A stretch of 64,000 nt of DNA, from positions 6,708,501 to 6,772,500 of the forward strand of contig NZ_JACHMB010000001.1 in NCBI RefSeq assembly GCF_014204795.1, in the 5' to 3' direction. A program made the position numbers and the translations under genes. Below the pieces are notes generated by a model. The model searched no databases, was not told where the DNA came from, and saw only the letters and a program-made list of their open reading frames with translations. Below are positions 8,678 to 17,891 of the stretch, one piece after another. Source of the DNA: Nonomuraea jabiensis. GTDB taxonomy: Bacteria > Actinomycetota > Actinomycetes > Streptosporangiales > Streptosporangiaceae. Numbering within the stretch: the first letter of the stretch is position 1; each line of letters starts with the position of its first letter.

Positions 8678-9625
8678 ATGGACAAGCCGGAAGAGCCGCC
8701 ACCCGCGGACCCCGGGGAGCCGAGGGCCAGCAAGGCCACCACCATCTTGCTGATCGTCTCGCTCGTGCTCGTCGTGCTGGTCGCGGGAGTGGTCGGCTCG
8801 ATCGCCGTCCTGATGACCAAAAATCCCGACATGCCGCTCCTGGGGGCCGCGCCGGCGCAGCAGCTGGCCGTGCCCATCCACTTCGCCCCCGTCCGGGAGA
8901 CCAAGGCCGCGCCGTGCCCGGGCGCGGAGGCCGTGCTCGACCAGGAGCAGAAGAACTGCTACCTCCTGGAGGACGGCGTCACGGTCGACTCCGTGCAGCG
9001 GATCGAGCCGGTGCGCGAGAAGGACGGCCAATACTCCGTGCGCATCGCGATCGCCCCGCGGTTCAAGGAGCGCCTCGTCCAGCTCATCGACGAGCTGGTG
9101 CCCGACCAGCGTCAGGTGGCCATCGTGCTGGCCCCCGCGCAGCCTGACGCGCCCAAGGTCGTGCTGGCCGCGCCCATCGTCACCCAGTACATGGACGGCG
9201 ACAGCATGAGCATCTCGGGCTTCGAGAAGGAGGAGGCCGACGCGCTGGTGACCCGCCTGCTGGGCGCCACGCCGGGCGCGTCCACGCAGCCCACGCAGCC
9301 CACGGGCCCGGCCTCGCAGCCGCAGCAGACCGGCGGCACCTCACCCCAGACCGGCGGCACCCCGCCGCAGACCGGCCAGACCCCTCCGGGCCAGCAGAAC
9401 ACGGCCCCCGGCACCGCCACCACCCCGGCCAACCCCGGCGCCACCCCGGGGACCACCAACCCCGCCGCGGGCCCCCGCCGCACCCCCGACAAGCGCTACG
9501 CCTCCTGCAAGGAGGCCGTGGCCGCCGGGGACGGCCCCTACTTCAAGGGCACCCACGAGGAATACTCCTGGTACGTGGACGTCGACGGCAACGGCGTGGC
9601 CTGCAACAGCGGCGACATGCGCTAA
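8678..9625 (+). CDS. Membrane-anchored protein with C-terminal Excalibur calcium-binding domain
   Basis: The 315-residue protein has a short Pro-rich cytoplasmic start, one membrane helix (about residues 24-49) and a large exported part. Residues about 60-200 form a conserved but unnamed domain. It resembles the 'SecD-like' extracytoplasmic segments: a Cys pair at PCPG...NCYLLEDG, then KERLVQLIDELVPDQRQVAIVL. Residues about 210-265 are a Gln/Thr/Pro/Gly-rich linker. The last 50 residues are an Excalibur domain: KRYASCKEA, then DVDGNGVACN, an EF-hand-like DxDxDG loop held by two Cys. Excalibur domains bind calcium at the cell surface. Its stop overlaps that of the convergent permease gene by four bases. 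Confidence 0.82.
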   Translation: MDKPEEPPPADPGEPRASKATTILLIVSLVLVVLVAGVVGSIAVLMTKNPDMPLLGAAPAQQLAVPIHFAPVRETKAAPCPGAEAVLDQEQKNCYLLEDGVTVDSVQRIEPVREKDGQYSVRIAIAPRFKERLVQLIDELVPDQRQVAIVLAPAQPDAPKVVLAAPIVTQYMDGDSMSISGFEKEEADALVTRLLGATPGASTQPTQPTGPASQPQQTGGTSPQTGGTPPQTGQTPPGQQNTAPGTATTPANPGATPGTTNPAAGPRRTPDKRYASCKEAVAAGDGPYFKGTHEEYSWYVDVDGNGVACNSGDMR

Positions 9626-11001
9626 CGGAACAGCTCCTCCAGCCAGTCGATCGCGAAGTAGGCCACGAAGATCAGCGAGACGATCCAGAGCAGCCACGGG
9701 ATCTCGGAGAAGCGCCCCCTGGCGGCCTTGACGAGGGTGTAGGCGATCACCCCGGCGCCCACCCCGTTCGTGATCGAATACGTGAACGGCATGAACGCGA
9801 TCGTCAGGAACGCCGGGATGGCCACGTCCAGCTCCTCCCAGGGCACGTTCCTGCTCTGCATCATCATCAGCGCCCCGACCAGCACCAGCGCGGGCGCGGC
9901 AGCGGCGGCGGGCACCACCGAGGCCAGCGGCGTGAACAGCAGCGTCAGCCCCAGCAGCGCCCCGGTCACCACGCTGGCCAGGCCGGTCCGCGCGCCCTCG
10001 CCGACGCCCGCGGCGGACTCGACGAAGACGGTGTTCGACGAGGCGCTCACCGAGCCGCCGATCATGCCCGCCACGCCGTCCACGGTCAGGATGCGGCCCA
10101 GCCGGGGCACCTGGCCCCGCTGGTCCACCATCCCGGCCTCGTCGCTCACGCCGATGATCGTGCCCATCGCGTCGAAGAACCCCGACAGCACCAGCGTGAA
10201 CAGCACCACGGCCGCCGTCAGCGCCCCCGCCCTGCCGAACCCGCCGAACAGGTCGAACGCGCCCACCAGCCCGAAGTCCGGCGCCGCGATCAGGCGCTCC
10301 GGCACGCGCGGCGTCACCACGCCCCACGAGCGGGGCGGGACCTTGGCGACCGAGTTGACCAGGACGGCCAGGGCCGCCGTGACGACGATGCTGATCAGGA
10401 TGGCGGCCGGGGTCCTGCGGACGAACAGGGCGATCATCAGGAGCAGGCCGAAGCAGAACACGACGACCGGCCAGCCTATGAGGTGGCCCGTGGCGCCGAG
10501 CTGCACCGGCGTGCCGGTGCCCCGCGTCACGAACCCGGCGTCCACCAGGCCGATCAGGGCGATGAACAGCCCGATGCCCACGCTGATGGCGTGTTTGAGC
10601 GCGAGCGGGATGGCGTTCATGATCAGCGTGCGCAGGCCCGTCACGGCCAGCACGATGATGACGAAGCCCTCCAGCACCACCAGGCCCATGGCCTGGGCCC
10701 ACGTCATGTGCGGGGCGGCCTGGTAGGCGACCACCGCGTTGAGGCCCAGCCCGGCGGCCAGGCCGAAGGGCGCGTTGCCGACGAGGGCCATCAGCAGCGT
10801 GGAGACGGCCGCGGCGAGCGCGGTGGAGGTGGTGAGCTGGGCGATGGAGAGCCGGGCGCCCGTGACGTCCGTGGCGCCGGCCAGGATGATCGGGTTGAGC
10901 AGGATGATGTAGGCCATGGCCACGAACGTGGTCACCCCGCCCCGCACCTCGCGGCCGACGGTCGTCCCCCGCCCGGTGAGCTCGAAGAACCGGTCGAGCA
11001 C
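9622..11001 (-). CDS. NCS2 family purine (adenine/guanine/hypoxanthine) permease
   Basis: The 459-residue polytopic membrane protein matches the AzgA-like branch of the NCS2 nucleobase transporters. The N-terminal segment FFELTGRGTTVGREVRGGVTTFVAMAYIILLNP is diagnostic in its parts; GLGLNAVVAY and the substrate-region SASSNTVFVESAAGVGEGARTG follow. It should import purines with protons. The GTG start at 11001 has a GGGGG Shine-Dalgarno at the right spacing, but that SD lies inside a 13-bp hairpin (11003-11037). The gene follows the EF-hand and xanthine dehydrogenase genes on the same strand with PucR divergent, which supports a purine role. Confidence 0.9.
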   Translation of the reverse strand: MLDRFFELTGRGTTVGREVRGGVTTFVAMAYIILLNPIILAGATDVTGARLSIAQLTTSTALAAAVSTLLMALVGNAPFGLAAGLGLNAVVAYQAAPHMTWAQAMGLVVLEGFVIIVLAVTGLRTLIMNAIPLALKHAISVGIGLFIALIGLVDAGFVTRGTGTPVQLGATGHLIGWPVVVFCFGLLLMIALFVRRTPAAILISIVVTAALAVLVNSVAKVPPRSWGVVTPRVPERLIAAPDFGLVGAFDLFGGFGRAGALTAAVVLFTLVLSGFFDAMGTIIGVSDEAGMVDQRGQVPRLGRILTVDGVAGMIGGSVSASSNTVFVESAAGVGEGARTGLASVVTGALLGLTLLFTPLASVVPAAAAAPALVLVGALMMMQSRNVPWEELDVAIPAFLTIAFMPFTYSITNGVGAGVIAYTLVKAARGRFSEIPWLLWIVSLIFVAYFAIDWLEELFR

Positions 11002-11002
11002 C

Positions 11003-11037
11003 CGCCATCCCCCTTCACATGATCAAGGGGGATGGCG
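11003..11037 (-). promoter_or_regulatory. 13-bp perfect hairpin enclosing the ribosome binding site of the purine permease
   Basis: CGCCATCCCCCTT (11003-11015) is exactly complementary to AAGGGGGATGGCG (11025-11037) with a 9-base loop. On the minus-strand transcript the 3' arm holds the permease Shine-Dalgarno and ends one base before its GTG. It can act as a terminator after the EF-hand gene, as a translation block, or both. No ligand-binding fold is recognised. Confidence 0.6.
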
Positions 11038-11062
11038 CATAGCTACCCGGAGGGCGACGAGA

Positions 11063-11296
11063 TCACGCCTTCTCGTGGCGCCCGTGACCCACGAGCCCCA
11101 TGAACTCCTCCAGCCCGATCGTCCCGTCGCCGTCGTTGTCGGCCGACTTGATGAACGCCTCGATCTCGCTCTCGGACGCGCCCTGCCCGCCCAGCGCCTC
11201 GTTGGCCCGGCGGATCTCGTCGGCCGTCAGCAGGCCGTCGCCGTCGACGTCGAAGCGCCGGAACTCCGCCTCGGCCGCTTCACGAGCGCTTGTCAT
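11063..11296 (-). CDS. Small two-EF-hand protein
   Basis: The 77-residue acidic protein carries two canonical EF-hands, DVDGDGLLTADEI and DNDGDGTIGLEEF, in a calmodulin-lobe arrangement with the helix-loop-helix spacing expected for one EF-hand pair. I place the start at the ATG at 11296 (MTSAREAAEAEF), where the helix before loop 1 begins; this overlaps the end of the xanthine dehydrogenase gene by 17 bases. An upstream ATG at 11326 would add ten residues. The overlap implies co-transcription with the dehydrogenase. A calcium sensor between a purine dehydrogenase and a purine permease is odd; no function can be assigned beyond calcium binding. Confidence 0.85.
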   Translation of the reverse strand: MTSAREAAEAEFRRFDVDGDGLLTADEIRRANEALGGQGASESEIEAFIKSADNDGDGTIGLEEFMGLVGHGRHEKA

Positions 11297-13484
11297 CGGA
11301 TACCCCCATTGTCGATCCGTCATCAAACAACGCGATATCCTCCGGCCTGATCGGAACCCGAGTCAACCGCAGCCCGGTCGCGGCCCGCACGGCCGCGGCG
11401 ACGGCGGGGGTGGAGGAGAGCGTCGGGGGCTCGCCGGCGCCGCGCAACCCGTACGGGGCCGCCGGATCCGGATTTTCCAGGATTTTCAGCTGCATCGGCG
11501 GCATGTCGAGGATCGTGGGGATGAGGTAGTCCGTGAACGACGGGTTCAGCACCCGCCCGTCGCGGACCTGGATCTCCTCCATGAGCGCCAGCCCGAGCCC
11601 CTGCGCGGACCCGCCCTGGATCTGGCCCTCCAGGGCCTGCGGGTTCAGGACGCGGCCCACGTCCTGGACGGCCGCCAGCTCGACCACCTTGACCAGGCCC
11701 AGCTCCACGTCCACGTCCACGACGGCCCGGTGCACGCACAGGGCGAGCTGGGTGTGCGAGTCGCCCTGGCCGGTGATCGGGTCCATCGGGTACGTGGGGC
11801 GGTGCCGGTACTCGCGCGTCTCCTCGATCGGCCCGAACTTCTCCAGCGCCTGCGCCGGCGGCAGCCCGTTGAAGCGCTTGCGCACCGCCTCGCAGGCGGC
11901 CCGCACCGCCCCGCCCGTGACGTACGACTGGCGCGAGGCAGACGACGAGCCGGCCGAGCCGACGGAGGTGTCGGCGGTGGCCACGGTCACGTTCGCGATG
12001 CCCAGCTCGGTGCGGGCGATCTGGGCCTGGACCGTCACCAGGCCCTGGCCGACCTCGGCGGCGGCCGTGTGCACGGTGACGTGCGGCTCGCCGCCCACCA
12101 GCTCGGCCCGGACCCGGGCCGTGGAGTAGTCGTCGAAGCCCTCGGAGAAGCAGATGTTCTTGATGCCGACGCCGTAGCCGACGCCGCGGCGCACCGACTC
12201 GCCGTGCGTGGTCTGGGACACGCCCCCGGGCATCGACCGCAGGTCACTCGGGGGTGCCGACGGGAGGGGCATCGCCTCCAGGTCGCGCAGCATCTCGGCG
12301 AGCGGGGCCGGAGAGTCGATCACCTGGCCGGTGATGAGGTGGGAGCCCTGGGAGACGGCGTTGCGCACCCGGATCTCCACGGGCGACAGGCCGCACGCCT
12401 CGGCCAGCCGGTCCATCTGCGACTCGTACGCGTAGCACGCCTGGACCGCGCCGAAGCCGCGCATCGCGCCGCAGGGCGGGTTGTTGGTGTAGACGCCGGT
12501 GGCGTCCACCTGCACGTTCTCCACCTCGTACGGCCCCACGCCCAGCGACGCGGCGTTGCCGACCACGGCGGGGGAGGAGGAGCAGTACGCGCCGCCGTCC
12601 AGCAGGATGTCGGCCTTGACGTAGACCAGCTTGCCGTCGCGGGTGGCGCCGTGCTCGTAGCGCATGCGGGCCGGGTGGCGGTGCACGTGGCCGAAGAACG
12701 ACTCCTCCCGGCCGTACACGATCTTCACGGGCCGGTTCAGCCGCAGCGCCAGCATGCAGGCGTGCGCCTGCATCGACAGGTCCTCGCGGGCGCCGAACGC
12801 GCCGCCGACGCCGGACAGCGTCAGGCGCACCTTCTCCGGGGGCAGGCCGAGGCAGGGGGCGAGCTGGTCGCGGTCCACGTGCAGCCACTGGGTGGCGATG
12901 TAGAGGTCGACGCCGCCGTCCTCGGCGGGGACCGCCAGGCCGGACTCGGGGCCGAGGAAGGCCTGGTCCTGCATGCCGACCTCGTACTCGCCGGTGACCA
13001 CGACCTCGGCCTCGAACGTGTCGCCCCGCCGCACCGGCTGGTGCCGCACGAAACGCCGGGAACGGCGGGGGTCGGTCACGGCCTCGCGCACCTCGTAGTC
13101 GACCACGATGGCCGCCGCCGCCCTGCGCGCGGTCTCGGGGTGGTCGGCGGCCACCACCGCCACCGGCTCGCCCTGGTAGCGGACCTCGTCGATGGCCAGC
13201 ACCGGCTGGTCCTTGTGGTCGAGCCCGTAGAACTTCTCGCCCGGCACGTCCTCGTGCGTCAGCACGGTCAGCACGCCCGGGATCTTCAGCGCGGGCCCCA
13301 CGTCGATCGACCGGATCCAGGCCGACGGGTGCGGGCTGCGCAGCGTCGCGCCCCACACCATGCCGTCCAGCCACAGGTCGGAGGCGTAGGCGAACTCGCC
13401 GGTCACCTTCAGCGTCGCGTCGGGCCGCCGCGCGCTCTCGCCGACCCCGGCGCCGTGCAGGGTCGTGTACGCGGTCTCCGTCAT
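11280..13484 (-). CDS. pucD: Xanthine dehydrogenase molybdenum-binding subunit (XdhD/PucD type)
   Basis: The 734-residue protein is the large molybdopterin subunit of the xanthine oxidase family, which hydroxylates hypoxanthine/xanthine to urate. It starts with ESARRPDATLKVTGEFAYASDL, has the cofactor motif GGAFGAREDLSMQAH and a C-terminal GEPP-like segment (RGAGEPPTLSSTPAVAAAV) with the Glu-containing active-site region. It lacks the iron-sulfur and FAD domains, so it must pair with separate small subunits. None is encoded in the window. Divergent PucR and the downstream purine permease support purine catabolism. A weak GGAAG precedes the ATG. Confidence 0.9.
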   Translation of the reverse strand: MTETAYTTLHGAGVGESARRPDATLKVTGEFAYASDLWLDGMVWGATLRSPHPSAWIRSIDVGPALKIPGVLTVLTHEDVPGEKFYGLDHKDQPVLAIDEVRYQGEPVAVVAADHPETARRAAAAIVVDYEVREAVTDPRRSRRFVRHQPVRRGDTFEAEVVVTGEYEVGMQDQAFLGPESGLAVPAEDGGVDLYIATQWLHVDRDQLAPCLGLPPEKVRLTLSGVGGAFGAREDLSMQAHACMLALRLNRPVKIVYGREESFFGHVHRHPARMRYEHGATRDGKLVYVKADILLDGGAYCSSSPAVVGNAASLGVGPYEVENVQVDATGVYTNNPPCGAMRGFGAVQACYAYESQMDRLAEACGLSPVEIRVRNAVSQGSHLITGQVIDSPAPLAEMLRDLEAMPLPSAPPSDLRSMPGGVSQTTHGESVRRGVGYGVGIKNICFSEGFDDYSTARVRAELVGGEPHVTVHTAAAEVGQGLVTVQAQIARTELGIANVTVATADTSVGSAGSSSASRQSYVTGGAVRAACEAVRKRFNGLPPAQALEKFGPIEETREYRHRPTYPMDPITGQGDSHTQLALCVHRAVVDVDVELGLVKVVELAAVQDVGRVLNPQALEGQIQGGSAQGLGLALMEEIQVRDGRVLNPSFTDYLIPTILDMPPMQLKILENPDPAAPYGLRGAGEPPTLSSTPAVAAAVRAATGLRLTRVPIRPEDIALFDDGSTMGVSDDKRS

Positions 13485-13566
13485 CTTCCGAGTAGAGCAC
13501 CGCCGCCGCGCCGCGTCCTATGCGCGTCGCGTGAAATCCCGGTCAGCGGTTGGCCTCGGCGCCTTG

Positions 13567-13580
13567 TATATTCCTCCAAG
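13567..13580 (+). promoter_or_regulatory. Likely -10 box of a leaderless pucR transcript
   Basis: TATATT (13567-13572) ends 7 bases before the GTG at 13580, which would then be the first transcribed base. There is no Shine-Dalgarno before this GTG. No good -35 hexamer is visible. Confidence 0.45.
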
Positions 13581-15073
13581 TGCGCATCTCCGACCTGCTG
13601 GCCATCGACGAACTGCGCCTGACCCTGCTCGCCGGCGACCCCTCGCGCGAGTTCGACACCGTGCACATCACCGACCTGCCCGAGCCGGGGCGCTACCTGA
13701 GCGGCGGCGAGCTGGTGCTGTCGGGGCTGATGTGGTGGCGCGAGCCGGCGGACTCGGCCAGGTTCGTGGCGGCGCTGGTGGAGGCGGGGGTCGCCGCGCT
13801 GGGCGCCGGGCAGGCGTGGCTGGACCACGTCCCGGCCGACCTCGTGGCCGCGTGCGAGGCCGCCGGTCTGCCGCTGGTGGAGGTGCCGACGGAGGTGTCG
13901 TTCCGGACGCTGACGGAGCTGGTCGTGCCGCGGCTGGCCGGCGACGTGCGCGACGCGCTCGGCCGCCACCGCAGGCTGGTCGCGGCCATCGCCGAGGGCG
14001 CCGACCTGCGCGAGCTGTTCGCGCTGACCGCCGCCGAGCTGGGCGTCACCGGCGCCGTGCTGTCCGCGTCGGGCGAGGTGATCGTGGGCGCGGCCAGGGA
14101 TCCCGTACGGCTGGCGAAGGCGTACCTGACGGCGCCGCGGCTGCCCGCGCGCGTCGGCGACCACACGATCTTCGCGGTCGGGCGCGGCCACCGGGCCGCG
14201 GGCTGGGCGCTGGCCTGCGACGGCGACCTGATGGGCCGCGCCGACCTGGGCTACGAGCTGGCGTCCTGCGTCGGCCTCGAACGCAACCGCATGGAGGAGG
14301 GCCGCCGGGTCGAGCGCCGCCTGACCGAGCAGCTCATCGTGGCCGCGCTGGCCGAGTCCGACCCGGCAGAGCTCAACGCCAGGCTGCGCACCTGCGGGAT
14401 CGACGCGGCGGAGCCGTACGCCGTGGTGAACGCCACCGCTCCCAGGCCGGGCGCCACCCGCGGGCCCGACCCCGCCACGCTCGGCGGCCAGGTGGTGGAG
14501 GAGCTGCTCGGCCGCGAGGTCGTGGCGGCGGCGGGCGCGGACGGCGCGATCGCGGTGGTGCCGCTGCGCGAGCGCACCACGGCCGAGCTGGCCGACCGGC
14601 TGCGCGCCGGGGCGCAGGTGCTGGCCGCCCTGCCCGGCACCCGCCTGTGCGTCGGCCTCAGCGGCGCGCTGACCGGGGCCGCCGCCGTCAAGGGCGGCGT
14701 GGAGGAGGCCGGGCACGCCAGGCGCCTGGCCGAGGCCCGCTCCGGAGGCGTCGTCACCAGCGACGAGATCTACACGCACGCGCTGCTGCTGGCCACGGTG
14801 CCGGGAGACGTGCGCCGCTCGTTCACGGCGCGGCTGCTGTCGCCGCTGCTCGACTACGACCGGCGGCACCAGTCCGACCTGGTGCGCACCCTCGGGATCT
14901 TCCTCGACTGCGCCGGCTCGTGGAACGCCTGCGCGGAGCGGCTCCACGTGCACGTGAACACGGTCCGTTACCGCATCCGCAGGATCGAGGAGCTGACCGG
15001 GAGGAACCTGGCGACGATGGCCGACCGGGTCGACTTCTTCCTGGCGCTCAGGGACACGGGCCCGCCTCGATAG
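13580..15073 (+). CDS. PucR family transcriptional regulator
   Basis: The 497-residue protein has the N-terminal PucR domain (residues 1-120, RISDLLAIDELRLTLLAGD through ACEAAGLPLVEVPTEV), a central GAF-like region, and the C-terminal helix-turn-helix RLHVHVNTVRYRIRRIEEL typical of PucR/CdaR activators. PucR controls purine degradation genes in Bacillus; here it is divergent from the xanthine dehydrogenase gene across 95 bases, so it probably regulates that operon. I chose GTG 13580 because homology begins there and a -10 box sits at leaderless distance; an upstream TTG at 13550 would add ten residues. Its 3' end overlaps the convergent AfsR-type gene by 26 bases. Confidence 0.9.
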   Translation: MRISDLLAIDELRLTLLAGDPSREFDTVHITDLPEPGRYLSGGELVLSGLMWWREPADSARFVAALVEAGVAALGAGQAWLDHVPADLVAACEAAGLPLVEVPTEVSFRTLTELVVPRLAGDVRDALGRHRRLVAAIAEGADLRELFALTAAELGVTGAVLSASGEVIVGAARDPVRLAKAYLTAPRLPARVGDHTIFAVGRGHRAAGWALACDGDLMGRADLGYELASCVGLERNRMEEGRRVERRLTEQLIVAALAESDPAELNARLRTCGIDAAEPYAVVNATAPRPGATRGPDPATLGGQVVEELLGREVVAAAGADGAIAVVPLRERTTAELADRLRAGAQVLAALPGTRLCVGLSGALTGAAAVKGGVEEAGHARRLAEARSGGVVTSDEIYTHALLLATVPGDVRRSFTARLLSPLLDYDRRHQSDLVRTLGIFLDCAGSWNACAERLHVHVNTVRYRIRRIEELTGRNLATMADRVDFFLALRDTGPPR

Positions 15074-17891
15074 CCCCGCGCTCCTCCTCCACGGCCGCCC
15101 GCTCCTCCTCCAGCCGCCGCTCCCAGACGGCGTGGCCGAGCCCGCCGCCGTCGGCCAGGGCCTCCTCGACGTAGGACAGGGCCCGGTCGGGATCCTTGAG
15201 CATCCGGTACGCCTGCGACAGCCGGATCAGGCACCGCACCCTCCCGATCCGGTAACCGCTCGTCTCGAACAGCTCGCGCGCCCTGAGCAGGTAGCGCAGA
15301 GCCTGCTCAGGGTCGTCCAGATCGAGGTGGGCCTCGCCGAGCACGAGCCGGATCTGCCCCTCGTTGCTGGCGTCCCCCGCCCTCTCGGCCTCGGCCAGCG
15401 CCTCGCGCAGCACCTTGACCGCCTTCTCCGGACGTCCCGTGCCCAGGTGGGAGAGCCCTATCATCAGCAGCGCGTACCGGACTCCCACGCTCGCACCGAT
15501 GCTCGTGGCCAGTGCGAGCTGGCGCTCCGCCCAGGGCAGCATCTCCTCGTAGCGTTCGCCCGAGTTGTAGGCGTTGGCCACGTTGCCCAGCGCACGCATC
15601 TCGCCGAAGGCGTCGCCGAGCCGCCGGGCCAGCTCCAGCGAGGACCGCAGGTGGGAGACGGCCTCGTCCGTGCGTCCCGTCAGGCGCAGGGCGTTGGCGA
15701 TGTGGTCGTGCGCGACCATGGCGCCGGCCTCGTCCCCGAGGCGTTCGCTCACCCGCAACGCCAGCGTGTTCAGCTCCTTCATCTCCGCTATGTGGAAGGC
15801 CCTCTCCTGGCGCCAGAGGAGGCCGAACACGAGGTTGACACCGAGCCGGGCGATCGTGTCGTCGGGGGAGTCCATGGCCTGCACGGCCGCGGCCGTCAAG
15901 ACCGCCTCCTCGTCGCGCAGCCACGCCTTCGCCTCGTCCGCGGTGCGGACCTCGTGCGGGACCGCGTCGACCGGGGCGGCCAGTTGCGTGCGGTGCGGGT
16001 CGCTGACGTGGCTGGCCAGGCGCGCGGAGGCGGCATAGTACGACAGCGCGCGGATCAACGGCCCGCGCCAGTCGCGGGGACGCAGCTCGCCGGCGAAAAG
16101 GCGGACGAGGTCGTGCAGCTGGTAGCGGCCGGGACCGGCGCGATCGAGCAGGTGGGCGTCCACCAGCCGCTCCAGGGCCGCTTCCGCCTCGCCGGACGTG
16201 ACGCCGGCCAGCGCCCCCGCGACCTCCGCGGTCATCTCGGGCACGTGCAGGAGCCCCAGCAGCGACAGCATGCGCGCGGCCAGCCGGTCCACGGGGCGCG
16301 AGCCGCGTTCGAGGGCGGTGTGGCTGGCGGCCAGGCTGGAGCGGACCGCCAGGTCGCCGGCCGCGAGCTCGTGCAGCCGGGTCCGCTCGTCGCTCAGGCG
16401 GGAGGCCAGCGTGGAGACGCTCCAGTCGGGGCGGCCGGCCAGGCGCGCTCCGGCGATGCGCAAGGCCAGCGGGAGACCGTCGCACAGGCGGACGAGCCTG
16501 GCCGTCTCGCCCGCGTCGGCCGAGATCCGGTTCGCGCCGGCCAGGTTGGCCAGCATCGTGGCCGACTCCGCCGGCGACATCCGGGCGAGCTCCAGCTGGA
16601 CGGCGTCCTCGCCCCAGCTCATGGTCTCCCGGCTGGTCACGAGCAGCGTGTTGCCGAGCGAGGCCGACAGCAGCGGCCGGATCTGCGCGAGGTCGGCGGC
16701 GTCGTCCAGCACGGTCAGCACCCGCCGGTCGTGCAGGCGGCTGCGCCACGCGGCCGCCGCCTCGTCCAGGTCGGCGGGCACGGCGCCGGGAGGCACGCCG
16801 AGCGCGCGCAGGAACCGGCCGAGCACCTCGAGCGGGGTGAGCGCGGGCAGCTCGGGCGTGGCACCCCGGCAGTTGACGTAGAGCTGGCCATCGGGGAAGC
16901 GGTCCATGGCCAGGTGGGCGACGTGGGCGGCGAGCGCCGACTTGCCGACGCCCGGGGGCCCGGTGATGATCACCAACGGGCTCGGCGAGGTCGCGTCCCC
17001 CGGCGCGAGCCACTCCGTCAGGCGCGAGATCTCCGCGGACCTGCCCACGAACTCCGCCAGCGGGCGGGGTAACTGGTGCGGCGTCTCGTGAGGCGCCGGC
17101 GCGCTCGGGGCGGGAGCCGCATCGGCCCGCAGCACCATCTCGTGGCACCGGCGTAACCCCTCGCCGGGCGACAGCCCGAGCTCCTCGGCGAGCAGGACCC
17201 TGCCTTCCTCATAGACCTGCAGGGCCTCGGCCGGGCTGCCCGAGCGGAACAGGGCGGTCATGAGCAGCTCGCGGACCCGCTCGCGCAGCGGGTTGCGGCG
17301 GGTGAGGTGGCGCAGCTCCTCGACGATGTCGCGGTGGCGGCCCAGGCGCAGCAAGCTCTCCGCGCGCAGCTCGAGGGCGGCGAGCCGGAGCTGCTCCAGG
17401 CGGTCGCGCTCCGTCTCGGCGAACGGGCCGGACAGCCCGCTCAGCGCGGTGCCGCGCCACATCGCCAGGGCCTCGTCGAGCAGGCGCACGGCCTGGGGGT
17501 CGTCGCCGGCGCGCTGAACCCGCCTGGCCTCCTCGATCCGCTCGGCGAACAGCAGCGCGTCCACCTGCGCGGGCTCCACCCGTAAGACGTAACCGGCCGG
17601 CGTCCCCGCCAGCACCCGCGACGGCTCGCGCCGCCCGCGGCCGGGCTCGAAGGCGCGGCGCAGGCCGGCGATGTAGGTGTAGACGCTCTGCTCGGCATTG
17701 CGCGGGGCGTCCTCGCCCCAGATGCCGGCGATCATCTGGCTCATGGGAACGGGCCGGGCCACGGCGGCGGCCAGGATCGCGAGGGTGGTCTGCTGCCTGG
17801 CGGGTCCGAGATCGACCTGCTCGGCGGCCAATCCGCGGTGGAGCTCCGCGGTCACCGCCCCCAGCAGCCGAATGAAGATCCTCTCGCCCAC
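15048..17891 (-). CDS. AfsR/SARP-type regulator with BTAD, NB-ARC and TPR domains
   Basis: The 947-residue protein has an OmpR-like SARP DNA-binding domain (1-105), a bacterial transcriptional activation domain (105-255), an NB-ARC ATPase with Walker A GPPGVGKS (311-318) and Walker B VLTVLDD (391-397), then a winged region and at least five TPR units (about 700-930). This is the AfsR architecture, in which ATP hydrolysis and the TPRs control binding to direct repeats near promoters, often of secondary-metabolite genes. No such cluster is in the window. The GTG start is preceded by GAGGAGG. The gene is divergent from nothing immediate; 302 bases separate it from the small peptide gene upstream. 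Confidence 0.92.
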   Translation of the reverse strand: MGERIFIRLLGAVTAELHRGLAAEQVDLGPARQQTTLAILAAAVARPVPMSQMIAGIWGEDAPRNAEQSVYTYIAGLRRAFEPGRGRREPSRVLAGTPAGYVLRVEPAQVDALLFAERIEEARRVQRAGDDPQAVRLLDEALAMWRGTALSGLSGPFAETERDRLEQLRLAALELRAESLLRLGRHRDIVEELRHLTRRNPLRERVRELLMTALFRSGSPAEALQVYEEGRVLLAEELGLSPGEGLRRCHEMVLRADAAPAPSAPAPHETPHQLPRPLAEFVGRSAEISRLTEWLAPGDATSPSPLVIITGPPGVGKSALAAHVAHLAMDRFPDGQLYVNCRGATPELPALTPLEVLGRFLRALGVPPGAVPADLDEAAAAWRSRLHDRRVLTVLDDAADLAQIRPLLSASLGNTLLVTSRETMSWGEDAVQLELARMSPAESATMLANLAGANRISADAGETARLVRLCDGLPLALRIAGARLAGRPDWSVSTLASRLSDERTRLHELAAGDLAVRSSLAASHTALERGSRPVDRLAARMLSLLGLLHVPEMTAEVAGALAGVTSGEAEAALERLVDAHLLDRAGPGRYQLHDLVRLFAGELRPRDWRGPLIRALSYYAASARLASHVSDPHRTQLAAPVDAVPHEVRTADEAKAWLRDEEAVLTAAAVQAMDSPDDTIARLGVNLVFGLLWRQERAFHIAEMKELNTLALRVSERLGDEAGAMVAHDHIANALRLTGRTDEAVSHLRSSLELARRLGDAFGEMRALGNVANAYNSGERYEEMLPWAERQLALATSIGASVGVRYALLMIGLSHLGTGRPEKAVKVLREALAEAERAGDASNEGQIRLVLGEAHLDLDDPEQALRYLLRARELFETSGYRIGRVRCLIRLSQAYRMLKDPDRALSYVEEALADGGGLGHAVWERRLEEERAAVEEERGAIEAGPCP

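Noticed and set aside
11297..11326. Earlier ATG for the small EF-hand protein
   Set aside because: The extra ten residues are not part of the EF-hand fold and would deepen the overlap with the dehydrogenase gene to 47 bases. It is still possible.
11100..13622. Open frame of 840 codons on the plus strand
   Set aside because: Antisense to the xanthine dehydrogenase gene, with His/Arg/Gly-rich composition and no motif.
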